64,000 nucleotides of DNA, from assembly GCF_000471905.2 (NCBI RefSeq), contig NW_006499563.1, positions 3,134,487 through 3,198,486 of the forward strand, in the 5' to 3' direction. Of this stretch, positions 45,280-55,994 are shown one piece after another. The notes under the pieces are model-generated. The model made no database searches. It was not told the origin of the DNA and saw only the letters and a list, made by a program, of their open reading frames with translations. The DNA is from Amborella trichopoda (taxonomy: Eukaryota; Streptophyta; Magnoliopsida; Amborellales; Amborellaceae). Position 1 is the stretch's first letter. Every line of letters starts with the position of its first letter. The translations under genes and the position numbers were made by a program.

Positions 45280-47391
45280 TATTGTACGTCATTTTTGACA
45301 TACTTACATCCCTCACACAAATAAGGAGTGAGCCAGTGACAACTCGGTCCTGTTAGTACTCAAGACACTGCCAAACCAAAGTTGTTCTACGAAATGAGCC
45401 TCAAACTAAAAAACCTGAGAAGAGTATGATTATGTCAAGAAAGGACTTTACAATCATAGCCCTATACTAGTAGCTTCAGAACAGTACAAGACCACCTCTG
45501 TTGCATTCACAACATTGAAAAACCCCCAAGGACCAATTTGGGCACAATCGATCCACCCAAGAAGGCTCTAAGCTCAAATTACCTCAAAACGAGTAGGTTT
45601 TACACTATCACGATGAGGCTTCACTAAACCAGTCCCCAATCACGGAGGTTGTGACTTCACATCTCGAAATGGACTTCAAGAAACCATAGAACCTTCGTTT
45701 GGAATCCAAAAAAGCTCAAATTTGGGCATATTATAGATCGCGGCAACCTTGTCATTTTGACATAGGGCATGCATCATGGCGCGACCTAGAGTCAAACCTT
45801 TTTTAGAAAGAAGATGAGCGTGAAACCAGAAAAATCAGGGTTTCAAGAGGAAGACATTTCGAACCTCGTGAAGCAAAACTCAAGATTTGCGCATCAAATC
45901 GTCGCAAAATCGAGTTCAATGCAACCATCTCACGAAGGGCTGCACACTGATATAACTGTTGTACTTAATTTGAGGTCAGATAAGCACAAATCCCAAGGTT
46001 ACAGAAAAAACAAGACTGCCCGGTTGCCAGAATCCCTTTTTTCGGTGACCTCCCATTTAGGAAATAATGTAAATGAAGTCCAAAACATACCAAACATGGT
46101 GCAAAATGATTGTGACAATCTCCTCTTTCATTTGCAAACAAAGTAAAGACTCAAAACATCACAAATCGAATAGCATTGGTGACAAAAGTTCAAGAATCTA
46201 GCCGGACTTTCATCCTTCAGAAAAAGTCAGCCTCTAACACGATTAAAGGGCATCAAAATGTCCAAAATCGATCGAATATTGAAGATATACCATCACTACA
46301 AGTTTTCAAAAAATCTTCCAAGATCTGGCAATGACGGGAGGCCCCTAAGAGGGGGATGGTTTTGTCATTAGTACAAAAGGTTTTAGGGACGTTTTGGTCA
46401 TTGTCCCTAATTTCGAGATTTTGTTCTAAGTACTTTTAATTGTAATTAAGCTTAGGCTTTAGCATTCACCCCAGTTTGGTGAGTTCTCTATATAAACAAG
46501 CTTAAGTCAGTTGTAAAAGGGTGGATTATTCACTACTAAAATAAAAGCATCAAGCTTGTTTTCACTTGTCTTTTGCTTCTAAACCCTTAATCCCGTCGAG
46601 AGGAGAGAGAAAATTCTTTGAGCAAGAGAATATCCCTAAGTGGGTTGTCCTATTCCCTCTCTTTCCAAAACTAGGCTACACCCCAAGAGCTCTCTCTCTC
46701 TTCCTCTCTATTCATTACCTACCCCACACAGCAACCCCCGTCCGCGACAAACACGCGGCCCCAAGCAAACCCAAGAGTTCTAACTCTCGGACCACCGCTC
46801 TAACTTCCTCTCGCATTGTCTAGTTGAGCTGAGAGATGCATACTCTCTCTATCTCAATCACTCGGGAGGAGTCATTTGAGCTGATGGCTAAGAGGGGTCC
46901 AACTATTCGGTCATCTCAAGAGCCCGAATGCCTAGCATTCGTTTGGAGAGGAAGATTCTTGCCGTCCTTCCTCCACATTCAATCCTTTTGCCAGTCAATC
47001 CTTTTGAGAGGAGCACTACGGAGGGGGATAATTGAACCTGCACCGTAATTTTAAGCACGAGAGAGAGAGAGAGAGAGAAGACACTTATTGAAATCCTTAA
47101 GAGAGTTCGTGTCCAAACCGTGCTGGCAGACAGTCAAAGGGCTTCTTCATTGTTCTAAGATGGGGAATCGCCCGGATGTGTCCCCGAACCCCAAACGACG
47201 AGGTAAGCGTCTGAACAAAACCTCGTCATAAGATCTCTCTCTTTGTTAAATCCTATCCGCGCTCAAGAGAGTTCTCCTGCGCGCACCCACAAGCGTGCGA
47301 CTCGCACGGACCCTCTGCGGTTGTTTGAGAGAGGATCTCCTACCCATTCCAACACCGCACGTGAGGATCGAAGTAAATCAAGCCTCGACCG
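45280..47391 (+). mobile_element. Solo LTR G (family II, plus strand)
   Basis: A single LTR of 2112 bp lies in the C 5' LTR, flanked by exact five-base repeats CCTAC (45275-45279 and 47392-47396). Its start TATTGTACGTCATTTTTGAC matches the reverse of the D LTR edge (TGTTGTATGTCATTTTTAAC). It has a TATA box at 46489-46496 and the conserved block TAATTAAGCTTAGGC. No internal sequence follows, so it arose by LTR-LTR recombination or is the remnant of one. A short open frame at 45814-46146 has a diverged counterpart in LTR D (52526-52747) and is not a credible gene. Confidence 0.88.
46489..46496 (+). promoter_or_regulatory. LTR promoter TATA box (G)
   Basis: TATATAAA follows CACCCCAGTTTGGTGAG and precedes CAAGCTTAAGTCAGTTGTAA. 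LTR D has the same arrangement on the minus strand (TTTATATAAGCAAGCTTAAG). Confidence 0.7.
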
Positions 47392-47849
47392 CCTACCTCA
47401 TCTTGGGTTCATGACACACTCAGGCGTGCGATGACACCCTCTTAGATCATGACGAAATGCTCCCTAGCCTGAGGCTGGTTCATTACTGGCTCCCTTGTTG
47501 CACTCTGCGCATTATGAACACATATACGTAAGATGGCCAGACAAGCAGGTCAAAAGACCCTAACTTGTGTTAGATGGGTGATTTATTGAGGGTGTAATGG
47601 GGAAGTGAAGGAGATGAAGAAGAGAAAAATGGAGGATTATTCATTAATTTGACATGCCTTTTGCGTCATCTCAACAATCAACCTTATAATAAGAGTAAGT
47701 AAAATATCTCGTGAGAGGGGTAAAGAGGGTGATGATGATAATATGTATAAAATAAAAGAGAAATGCAATGAAGAAAGAGAAAAGGATGGGAAATATCGAG
47801 AAAGAAAGAGAGAAAGTAGGAGATCATCAAGATGAAGAGAGAGAGAACA

Positions 47850-49407
47850 CTTTAAGAAAGAAGTAAGAGGAAATAATGATAGAGAGAGAGAAAGAGAAAT
47901 TAAGAAAAAAAAAGAAGACAGAGTGAGAGAGAGATCGAGGTAAAGAGGGGAAAAGAGAAAGACCGAGAGGGAGAGATTAAGGGAGAGAGAGAGGAAGAGC
48001 ATGAAAGAAAGAGAAGAAGAAGGGAGAGACCGAGAAAGAGAAAGAGTGAGAAGGAGAGAGAGGGAAAGCGATGAGAGAGAGAGGAAGAAAGAGAGAGAAG
48101 GAGAGAGATCGAGAGAGAGGGCGAGAAAGGGAGAGAAAGAGAGATGGAGAGAGATCGAAAACGACAGAGACGGTGAGAGACCGAGATAGAGGGCAAGAAA
48201 GAGAGAAAAAGAGAGGATGAGAAAGGGAGAAAGAGAGAGGAAGACACCGAGAGAGACAGAGAGTGAGAAAGATAGTGAAATAGAGAGACCGAGAGAGAGA
48301 GGGTGAGAAAAAGAGATAAAGAATACGAGAAGGAAAGAGAAAGAGAGAGACTGAGAGAGAGGATGAAGAGAGAGAGGGCTGGAAAGAGAGAGATCAAGAG
48401 AGAGAAGGCGAGAAGGAGAGAAAGAGAGAGCGATAAAGAGAGAGAGGGAGAGAGATCAAAAGAGAGGACGAAGAGTGAGAGAAAGATAAAGAAAGAGAAG
48501 AAGAGAGAGCGAGAGAGAGAGAGAGCGAGAAAGAGAGAGTAAAAGAAAGACCAAGAGGGAGAGAGTAAGAGAAGTGAGCAAAAGAAAGAGAGAGAAAAGG
48601 AGAGTGGGAGAAGGGAAAGAGAGGAGGAGAAAGAAAGAAAGAGAAAGAGGCAAGGAGACAGATAAGTCGTCGGTCCGAGCAAGGGGGAGAAAGAGAGGGA
48701 GAAGGAGAGAGAGAAAGAGAAAGAGAGACAAAGAAGGGGTCTAGTGACTTAGCCACTAGTCTGAGCCAAGAAGGGGAGGGAGAGAGAGAGAGATAAAGGT
48801 GGGGGCCAGCGGCTTAGTTGTCGGTCCGACTGAGTGAAGGGGAGAGGGAGAGAGAGAGAGGAGGGAGAGAAAAAGAGAAAGAAAAGAAGAGAAGGGGGAC
48901 ACCAGCAGCTTAGCCATCGGTCAGAGCTAGTGGAGAGAGGGAGAGAGAAAGAGAGGGACAAGATGGGATCGACTGCTTAGCCTTCAGTCCGAGCTGAGGG
49001 GGGAGAGAGAGAGTGAGAGAGAGGAAGAGAGAGAAGGAGAAAGAGGGAAAGAGAGGGAGACTAACAGCTTAGCCGTTAGTTCGAGCCAATGGAGAAAGAA
49101 AGAGAGAGAAAGAGAGAAAGAGAGGGAGAAGAGGGGACCGACGCCTCTAGTCGAGATGGTGAGAAAGAGAGAGAGAAGGAGAAAGTGAGAAAGAGAAAGA
49201 GGGGAAGAGTTGAGAAGGGGATGGAGAGAGAGAGAAGCAAGGAGAGAGAAAGAGAAAGAGAGGAAGAGAGGGGGGACTGACAACTTAACTGAGTGAGGGA
49301 GAGAGAGAGAGAGGAGGAGAGAGAAGAGAAGAGAGGAAGAGAGGGAGCCGTCCGTCCGACTGTGTGAAGGAGAGAGAGAGATGAGAGTGAGAGAAAGAAG
49401 GAGAGAA

Positions 49408-49478
<71 letters not shown>

Positions 49479-49530
49479 AGAAAGAGAGAAAGAGAGAAAA
49501 AGAGAATGAGAGGGGACTGACGTCTTAGCC
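47850..49530 (-). repeat. GA-rich tract with hairpin units in LTR C
   Basis: Long GA-rich sequence, with a near-pure (GA)n run at about 49411-49475. From about 48650 it carries units with a CTTAGC loop and inverted arms: CTAGTG (48741-48746) with CACTAG (48754-48759); GACTG (48971-48975) with CAGTC (48985-48989); and ACTAAC (49060-49065) with GTTAGT (49075-49080). The large Ser/Leu-rich open frames on the minus strand are products of the composition. Confidence 0.85.
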
Positions 49531-51385
49531 GCGTCCTTGAGCCCTTTGAGCCTATCTAAAATGTTGTTTAGGACAGTTTTTAAATGAGCCATCGGGTTTT
49601 TGGGTTCTTCCCCATCATCTTCATCGCCATCACCTTGACGGGCTGGTCCTAGTCGGGTGATTCGACGGGAGGAGTAACCATGGTCCTTTTTGCACTTTGG
49701 TTCGACAACCCATGTATCAAGGGCTAGGCTTGCTTCGTTTGAGATTGAGATTGTTTCAAGGCCCATGTGAGTACACGCTCCGAACAGCCTCGGGGTCGGA
49801 CTGCTATTGAGTCTGACGCTTGAAGGCCTTGGGGCCTTGGCTCTCCTTGGATGGGTGAGTGATGATCTAGGGACCGTGTCTCATCAATTGGCTCTTGACA
49901 GCCTTAGTGCCACAGGTCGGGCGAAGCAAGTTCGCTTTCGTGTGTCTCAACAACATTGGAGGAGGCCATGTCGTTGGTTTCGGGTTCCTCCATATCTTGT
50001 AACGGGTGGAACCAGTTTTACTCTGATTAGTCTTCTGTGATAGAAGACTCTACCTTTTGTGGGAGGGGCAGGACTTTCATCCCCCTTACCTGCTTGAGCC
50101 ACAAGTTCCGGTAGATTCTTCCCCAGAATCGAAAGCGGCTCCAGTCTTCTTCTTGAAAAGCCACTCGACTGATGCACTGGTGAACCTGATCAGCTCGGGC
50201 AAGGTGTGATGCCCCAGGAAGGAGGGAGTTTGAAAGTAATGACAGTGGCCGGGGGGTGCCCGACGAAGGGGCAAGGCGAGTAGTTGTTGCTGACGGTATC
50301 CTACTACTTCGCACCCAGCGGTGAGGTCTGGTTCGCACGTACAAGGAAGGAGAAGTGGAGAGAATGGCGCTCGAAGGAAATTTCTTCGAGTACCACACAG
50401 TGGGTGGCTTGGAAGGAGTTGGTGGAGCAACGCATACTCATCCTTCTTCACTGTCGACAGCATCTTTGGTCCTGCATGTGTGTGCGCCATCCGTGGTGGT
50501 GTTTGGGGCAACCGCGGGGCTACCCCTTTGTAGAGTGATGGGCGGAGTACTCGTGGTACCAAGGCCTCAAGGCCTCGAACATGCACGTGCACTTGTTTAT
50601 GAGACTTTCGATTGTCTCGAAAGTCACATTTTCATCGGGTCTCAGCTTTGGGCTGCCCAGAACTATAGGGTTAGCCTGCAGAATGTGAGCGATCTTGGGA
50701 CCGCCCGGGTTGCATTCGGGTCGGAAGAGACCCGAAACAATTTGGACGAGTGGGGTGGGCTGTCACCTACCTCAACTCGTCATAGTGGCAGTTGGACCGT
50801 CAGCAATGATGTGTGTATATGTGTGCACGGCAGTTGGGCGACCGCGTGGACTGACATGGAAGCCGCCAGTGCATGGTGTGTGTGTGGGGGATGTCGGCAT
50901 TAGCAGTGCCCTTGTGTGGCATGGGCGGGGTCACCTTTCAATTACCAGCAGAGGCAGTGGCTTTATTGGGACCCACCAGGTGAGGAAGAGTTGTGGCATT
51001 AGGACCACGTTGAGGCATGTGACTGGCAGGGTGTCTGCCAGTTACAGGGTTCTTGCTTGAGGGGGCGGCTGTGGCGCTGCCCATGCAGTTGACATCAAGG
51101 TATGTTCCCTTGATGCAGGAAGAGGAGGGACAAGGAACTTAAGAGCCCATGCCCGGAGTTTTCCTAGGCAGGACTAGGATAGCAGGGTCAGCCAGGCTAC
51201 TTGAGTAGGATGCGGGGGAGGCAGAACCAGGCGGTCCACTCGCCCTGAGTGAGGTCACAGATATGGGGATGTACAAGTCCCCAATCCGGACAAAGGAGGG
51301 GTAGTGGGATCCCATAGCAAATTTAAAGAGAGAAGCAGGAGAGGTTGGTACTTGAAAAGAGTCCAAGCCAACAATAGGGTGACGT
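49531..51385 (-). pseudogene. gag: Gag N-terminal remnant and leader of element D
   Basis: The minus strand near 50398 reads MWYSKKFPSSAIL, the motif shared with B and C gag. Further left come ARADQVHQCISRVAFQEEDW (about 50130-50200) and, at 49550-49766, GDEDDGEEPKNPMAHLKTVL then NNILDRLKGLKDA, corresponding to the coiled segment before the capsid domain. The capsid, zinc knuckle and everything after are missing because the sequence stops at the C LTR near 49530. The leader (50500-51385) holds GTTTGGGGCAACCGCGGGG, related to the B leader. Confidence 0.75.
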
Positions 51386-51404
51386 GTCCCTAGTGGAGTC
51401 GTCA
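51386..51404 (-). other. Primer binding site of element D (tRNA-Arg type)
   Basis: The minus strand reads TGACGACTCCACTAGGGAC, a few bases from the LTR edge. It differs from the B site at three positions, one of which is shared with C. Confidence 0.8.
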
Positions 51405-51407
51405 GTT

Positions 51408-53386
51408 TGTCGGACCTAGTTCTTGAGGATCAGAACAAGAACCCTCTCTCAGACAACCATTGGGTCGCCCAAGCATGTACATGGGGGCACGCGCCGATGT
51501 GGAGTGCGTGGGCATGGCGGCTCCTATGGTGCTGATAGATACTAACAATGAGAGAGATTTTTTATGGTGGGAGCGCTTTGGGATGCTAGTCTCGCCGCTT
51601 GGGGTTCAAGGGACACGTCTAGGCCGTCAGCCCTCTTAGAATAGTCACGAAGCCCTCCAACTGTGTGCCAGTGGGGTTTGGACAAAGAATCTCTTCAGGC
51701 TCGCAACCTCTCTACTCTCTCTCTGTCGCTTAAGAACGATATGGGATTCAGCTGTCCCTCCTTGTGGCTAGTGCCTTAAGGGGGCTGGCTAGCCGATGGA
51801 GGGGTGTGAGAGAAGCTGAGGGTTGGGGCCCATGTGTTCGCTCGCCTCCGCACATTTGTTGGTGATGTGGGTTGCTGCGCGGGGCATGTGATGTGTTGCG
51901 TAAAGGGGGGGGAGAGAGAGAGAAGAGTTGGGGTGGGACCCGGTTTAGGAGAGAGGAAGGAGGAGTCAATTCACTCAGAGGCATTTACAGACCCGTGCGC
52001 TCAAGGGTATCTTCTCTCTCTCAAATTGTTTTCTCTCCTCTCGACAGAACTAAGGACTCAGAAGTAAACGACAAGAGGAACAAACGTAATGCCTCTATTT
52101 TATAATGGGTACATACCCTGCTCAAAGATTCTTTCCAGCCTCGTTTACAAGTGACTTAAGCTTGCTTATATAAAGGATTCACCAAACAGGGGTAAACACT
52201 AAAAAAACAAAGCTTAATTACAATTTAAGAAATTAGGAATAAATCTCGAAATTAAGTACAATGACCAAAATGTCCCTGAGATCTTTTTCACTAATGATGA
52301 AGCCATCCCTGCATGTAGGTTATTTTGCCATGGTCAGATCTTGGAAGCTTTTTCTGCAACTTGCGGTGATGGTTCAGATGATTTGTCTGCATATCTTCAA
52401 TGTCCTTGCGATTCTGAGCATTTTGATGCCCTTTAATCGTGCTCGGGTGACCTTTTGTCACACGAAGTGGAAGTCTAGCCAGATTTGTGAACTTTGCTCA
52501 CCAATGCAGTTCGACTCACGATGTTCTAGCTCTTGGCTTTTCTTGCAAACGAGAGAGGAGACAGACGCAGTCTGGGCTGATTTGGTTCTGGTTTGCATTT
52601 TTGCCTAATTTGGGAGGTCACTAAAAAGAGGGATTCTGACAACCAGCCAGATTTACTTCTTCTGTGACCTGGGAACTTGTATCCATCGGACCTTGGATTA
52701 AATGCAAGAGTTATACCAGTTTGTAGCTCTTCACGAGGTGGTTGCATTGAACTCGTCCCCGCGGTGATCGGATGCTTTGATGTCGAGCTATGCTTCCCTG
52801 GATTCGTGGCTTCTTCTTCTTAAACCCTTTTTTTTCTGGTTTGCGGGCACTTTCTTTCCAGGATAAGTTTGGCTCTAAATCGCACCACAGTGCATGCCTT
52901 AGGTCAAAATGACGAGGCTGACATGATCTATAACATATCTGGATTTGGGTTCTTCCTAGTTTAAGTGGAAGGCGCCATGGGTCCTTGAAGTTGCTCCCGC
53001 AACACGATGTCGCAATCTCCATGTTTGGGGACTAGTTCAGTGAAGCCACTCCACGCTAGTGTGAAACCCGCTTACTACGAGGCCGCATGAGTGTAAACCC
53101 CTTTTGAGTGGTCCAATCGAGCTCAAATTTAGTCCTCGATGGTTTTTTGATATTCTGAATGCGATGGTGGTGGTCTGGTATTGTTTTGAATCAGCTAGCA
53201 TAGAACCACAGTTGTAAGGTCCTTCCTTGGTGCGATGGCACTGTACCCAGATCATTTGGTTAGAGGCTTTATTTTAAAGCACAATTTTGGTCTACCGGTG
53301 TCTTGTGTACCCGCAAGGCCAGGCTGTTGCTAGCTCTCTCCTTGTTCGCTTGGGAGATGTAAGTACGTTAAAAATGACATACAACA
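51408..53386 (-). repeat. 5' LTR of element D (family II)
   Basis: It aligns, inverted, with solo LTR G: right edge TGTTGTATGTCATTTTTAAC (reverse of 53367-53386), TATA TTTATATAAG at 52165-52174, TTAAATTGTAATTAAGCTT near 52225, and TCTCTCTCATTGTTAGTATC near 51550. It carries no hairpin array, only a short GA run near 51910-51930. It is 1979 bp, close to the 2112 bp of G. Confidence 0.85.
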
Positions 53387-53535
53387 GTCCCGAACCCTAA
53401 AACGATGAGGTAAGCACAGAAACATCACTTGTCATAAAAACTCTCTGTTTGTTGGTTCATATCCGCACATAGGAGAGTACGAGCCCAGTGCGCGCACCTT
53501 TTGCGGTTGTTTAAGAGAGGATTTTTCATGTTGTT
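53387..53535 (+). repeat. Inverted fragment of a family II LTR (H)
   Basis: GTCCCGAACCCTAAAACGATG through TGCGGTTGTTTAAGAGAGGAT matches 47185-47335 of LTR G in the same orientation. It touches the D LTR edge exactly. GTCCC may be one half of a target duplication made when D inserted into an older family II LTR, whose other half is deleted. Confidence 0.7.
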
Positions 53536-53891
53536 TGCGAGAAGAAAATCAGGTCTGACCAAATCTAGGTTTTTCTCAAGTCTCACTATCTCAAATATTT
53601 CTCTAAGCACACAAGATAGGTCTAACCCCTTAAATGAACCCGAAATGATCTTTTTATAAGCGTAAATTTGTCTGAAATGAGTATCAAATCATAACCAGAA
53701 ATTTTCTCAACCTGGACTGTCATTTTAGTGGTCCATGACCAGTGTCGCCCAGACCAAAATGGTCCATGTTCAATGAACGTGGCCAAAAATGATTCGGAAG
53801 GGGTTGGCATGCAAAAACTGCCAATTCAGAGTAGTCGGAGCTGAGCGACACCAGTAGTTTCGCCTAGACCAAATCTGCTCAAAATTGGCAG
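53536..53891 (-). repeat. Fragment resembling the element A LTR (family III)
   Basis: CAGTGTCGCCCAGACC (about 53740) and GAGCGACACCAGTAGTTTCGCC (about 53838) repeat the GTGTCGCC / GGCGACAC words of the A LTR, in a similar CT- and A-rich context (compare 31590-31890). Both ends are cut, by H on the left and by element E on the right. Confidence 0.5.
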
Positions 53892-54759
53892 TGGTTAAGT
53901 GCCTCGATCTCACACTCCGAATTGGGGTGACCTGTTGGAGTGGTCACAGGTTCGAGATGGACCCACAACCTGAGATCTCTCTCTTGAGAATCGCATAAAG
54001 GAGACATGGGTAGGAATACCAACCAGTGAGAGGGGAATTTGGGATGCGAGGTGGGACTCATCTTTCTTAGGTCTGTGACGCACTCGGGCTACTCGTGTGG
54101 GTGCCCTCTTAGATCATGTGGAATGCCCCTTGGCCTGTGGCCGGTTCGAAATCGTCTCCCTTGACCTGTTTCTCCTTTCCTGTGATCATACACACACATT
54201 AAGATGCAGACAAGTGGTTCAGAAGACCCCACCTTGTCTTTGGGTGAATGCACACAAGTGTGTACATTCAAAAGGAAAAAATGGGGAAATGATGTTATCG
54301 AGTCCATGTCGATTGGATAGCCTTCCAGCGTCTTCTTAACAAGAGATTCGCGACATTATTTCTTAAAGAAAAATGAAAGCAAAAGGGGGTGAGATGAAGA
54401 AAATGAGGGAGACACAGAGAAAGACAGAGAAAGAAAAGAGTAGAATAGAGAAACGAAGAACAATTTTGCTTTCACTTGGTTCTTCAGAAAGGGAGATAAA
54501 GAAAGTAGAGATAGAAAAGAGATCAACTAGTTCTTCAGAGAGAAAGTAAAGAGAAATGTTTTTAAAGAAAAGAGAAACGAATGGCTAGTATGCCTTTCAA
54601 CTAGTCCTTCATAATGCAAATGAATAAAGAGAAATACAGAGAGAAGGCTAGTTTGTTTTTCACCCAAACCCTTCAAAGAAGAAGATAATAAAAAGAAACA
54701 AGAAAATTAAGAGAGAAAAGAGAAGGAGAAGAGAGAGAAAGAAGAAAGAGAAGAAAGAC

Positions 54760-55170
54760 ACAGACAGCAGCTTAGCTGCTGTTTGTGAAGAGAGAAGAGA
54801 GGAAGAGAGAGCAAGACGGTGTCTTAGCTAGCGTCTGTGAGGAGAGAGAAGAAAGTGTGACAGTGCACAAATGGTGGCTTGTAGCGTCACCTGTGAAGAT
54901 AGAGAAGAGAGGATGAGAGTGCACAAATAGTGTCTTGTACTATCGTATGTGGAGAGAGAGCAGAGATGATGAGAGTGCACAGACAGTGGCTTATATTGTC
55001 GTTTGTGAAGAGAGAGAAGAGAGGATGAGAGTACATAGATGATGGCTTGTATTGTTGTCTGTGAAGAGAGATTACAGACGGTAACTTGTACTACCATCTA
55101 TGAAGAGAGAGAATAGAGGATGAGAGAGAAAGGAGAGAGAAAGAAGGGGAGAGCACACAAATGACGGCTT
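54760..55170 (-). repeat. Hairpin minisatellite in LTR E
   Basis: About seven units of 55-60 bp, each with a GCTTGT or CTTAGC centre and inverted arms. ACAGCAGC (54764-54771) pairs exactly with GCTGCTGT (54775-54782). Later units have weaker pairing, such as CACAGAC with GTTTGTG. Spacers are GAAGAGAGAG-like. Confidence 0.8.
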
Positions 55171-55189
55171 AGCTATCATTTATGGAGAA

Positions 55190-55850
55190 AGAGAAAGAAG
55201 AGAGCAAAAGAAGAGAGAGAAAGAGAAGAGAGAAAGGAGAGAGAAAGTGAAGAGAGAGCAAAGAGAGAGAAGAAGCGAGAAGTGAGAAGAGAGAAAGGAA
55301 ACACAAAGACTGCAATGAGACTCACCATAAAGGGTAGGACCACATTTTTGTCCTTGAGGGAGGAGAGAGACAGAGAGAGAATATAAAGACCGCAGCGAGG
55401 CCCACCAAAAAGGGTAGGCCCACATCGCTACCCCTATGAAGAGAGAGAAAGCAGAGAGAAAGGGAAAGAAGAGAGAAAGGAAAGAAGATGAGAGAAAGGA
55501 AAGAAGAGAAAAGATAAAGGAAAGAGGAAGAGAGAGAAAGGAAAGAAGAGAAAAGAGAGAGGAAAGAAGAGAAAAGAGAGAGGAAAGAAGAAGAGAGAGA
55601 AAGGTAAGAAGAAAAGAGAGGAAAGAAGAGAAAAGACAAAGGAAAGAAGAAGAGAGAGAAAGGAACGAAGATAAAAGAAAAAGGAAATAAGAAGAGAGAG
55701 AAAGGAAAGAAGAAGAGAAGAGAGAGAAAGGAAAGAAGAGAGAAGAAAGAGAAAGAAGAAGAGAGAAACAAAGGAAGAAGAGAGAAGAAAGAGAAAGAAG
55801 AGAGAAAGAGAAACAAAGGTAAGAGAGAGAAAGGAGGAGAAAGAGAAAGT
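55190..55850. repeat. GA-rich low-complexity tract in LTR E
   Basis: GAGAGAAAGGAAAGAAGA words repeat with a loose 20-25 bp period, interrupted by two copies of a segment containing AAGGGTAGGCCCACAT / AAGGGTAGGACCACAT (55335 and 55410). Open frames here are composition artefacts. Confidence 0.85.
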
Positions 55851-55984
55851 TACCTTGACGCTTAAGGGTACACATTAAAATCTTCTCTCTCCACTCTCTC
55901 TCTCCAAACCGTGACCCAAAACTTAAGTAGAATCTGATTTTTTTATTAAGCAAGATGAGGTCCTTTACATGAGAGCATCACGTG

Positions 55985-55994
55985 CTTATATAGA
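55985..55994 (-). promoter_or_regulatory. LTR promoter TATA box (E)
   Basis: The minus strand reads TCTATATAAG. CCACCCATGTTTGGACTTAA lies just upstream on the same strand, the same layout as in LTRs B and F. Confidence 0.65.

Larger units (their letters stand above)
45123..49530 (-). repeat. 5' LTR of element C, split by LTR G and truncated
   Basis: 45123-45279 is the U5 end. After the G insertion the LTR resumes at 47392-47396 (the target duplication). GTGAGGTGAGACCTAC joined to CTCATCTTGGGTTCATGACACACTC aligns with 54037-54085 in LTR E without a gap. The rest (47400-49530) is dominated by GA-rich sequence and ends inside its hairpin array, directly against the gag of element D, so its promoter and U3 are missing. 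Confidence 0.8.

Noticed and set aside
47637-49766. Large Ser/Leu/Phe-rich open frames (up to 260 codons) on the minus strand
   Set aside because: They translate a (GA)n tract. Only the last part (about 49550-49766) contains real D gag sequence.
55180-55953. 257-codon Ser/Phe/Leu-rich open frame in LTR E
   Set aside because: Product of the GA-rich low-complexity tract.
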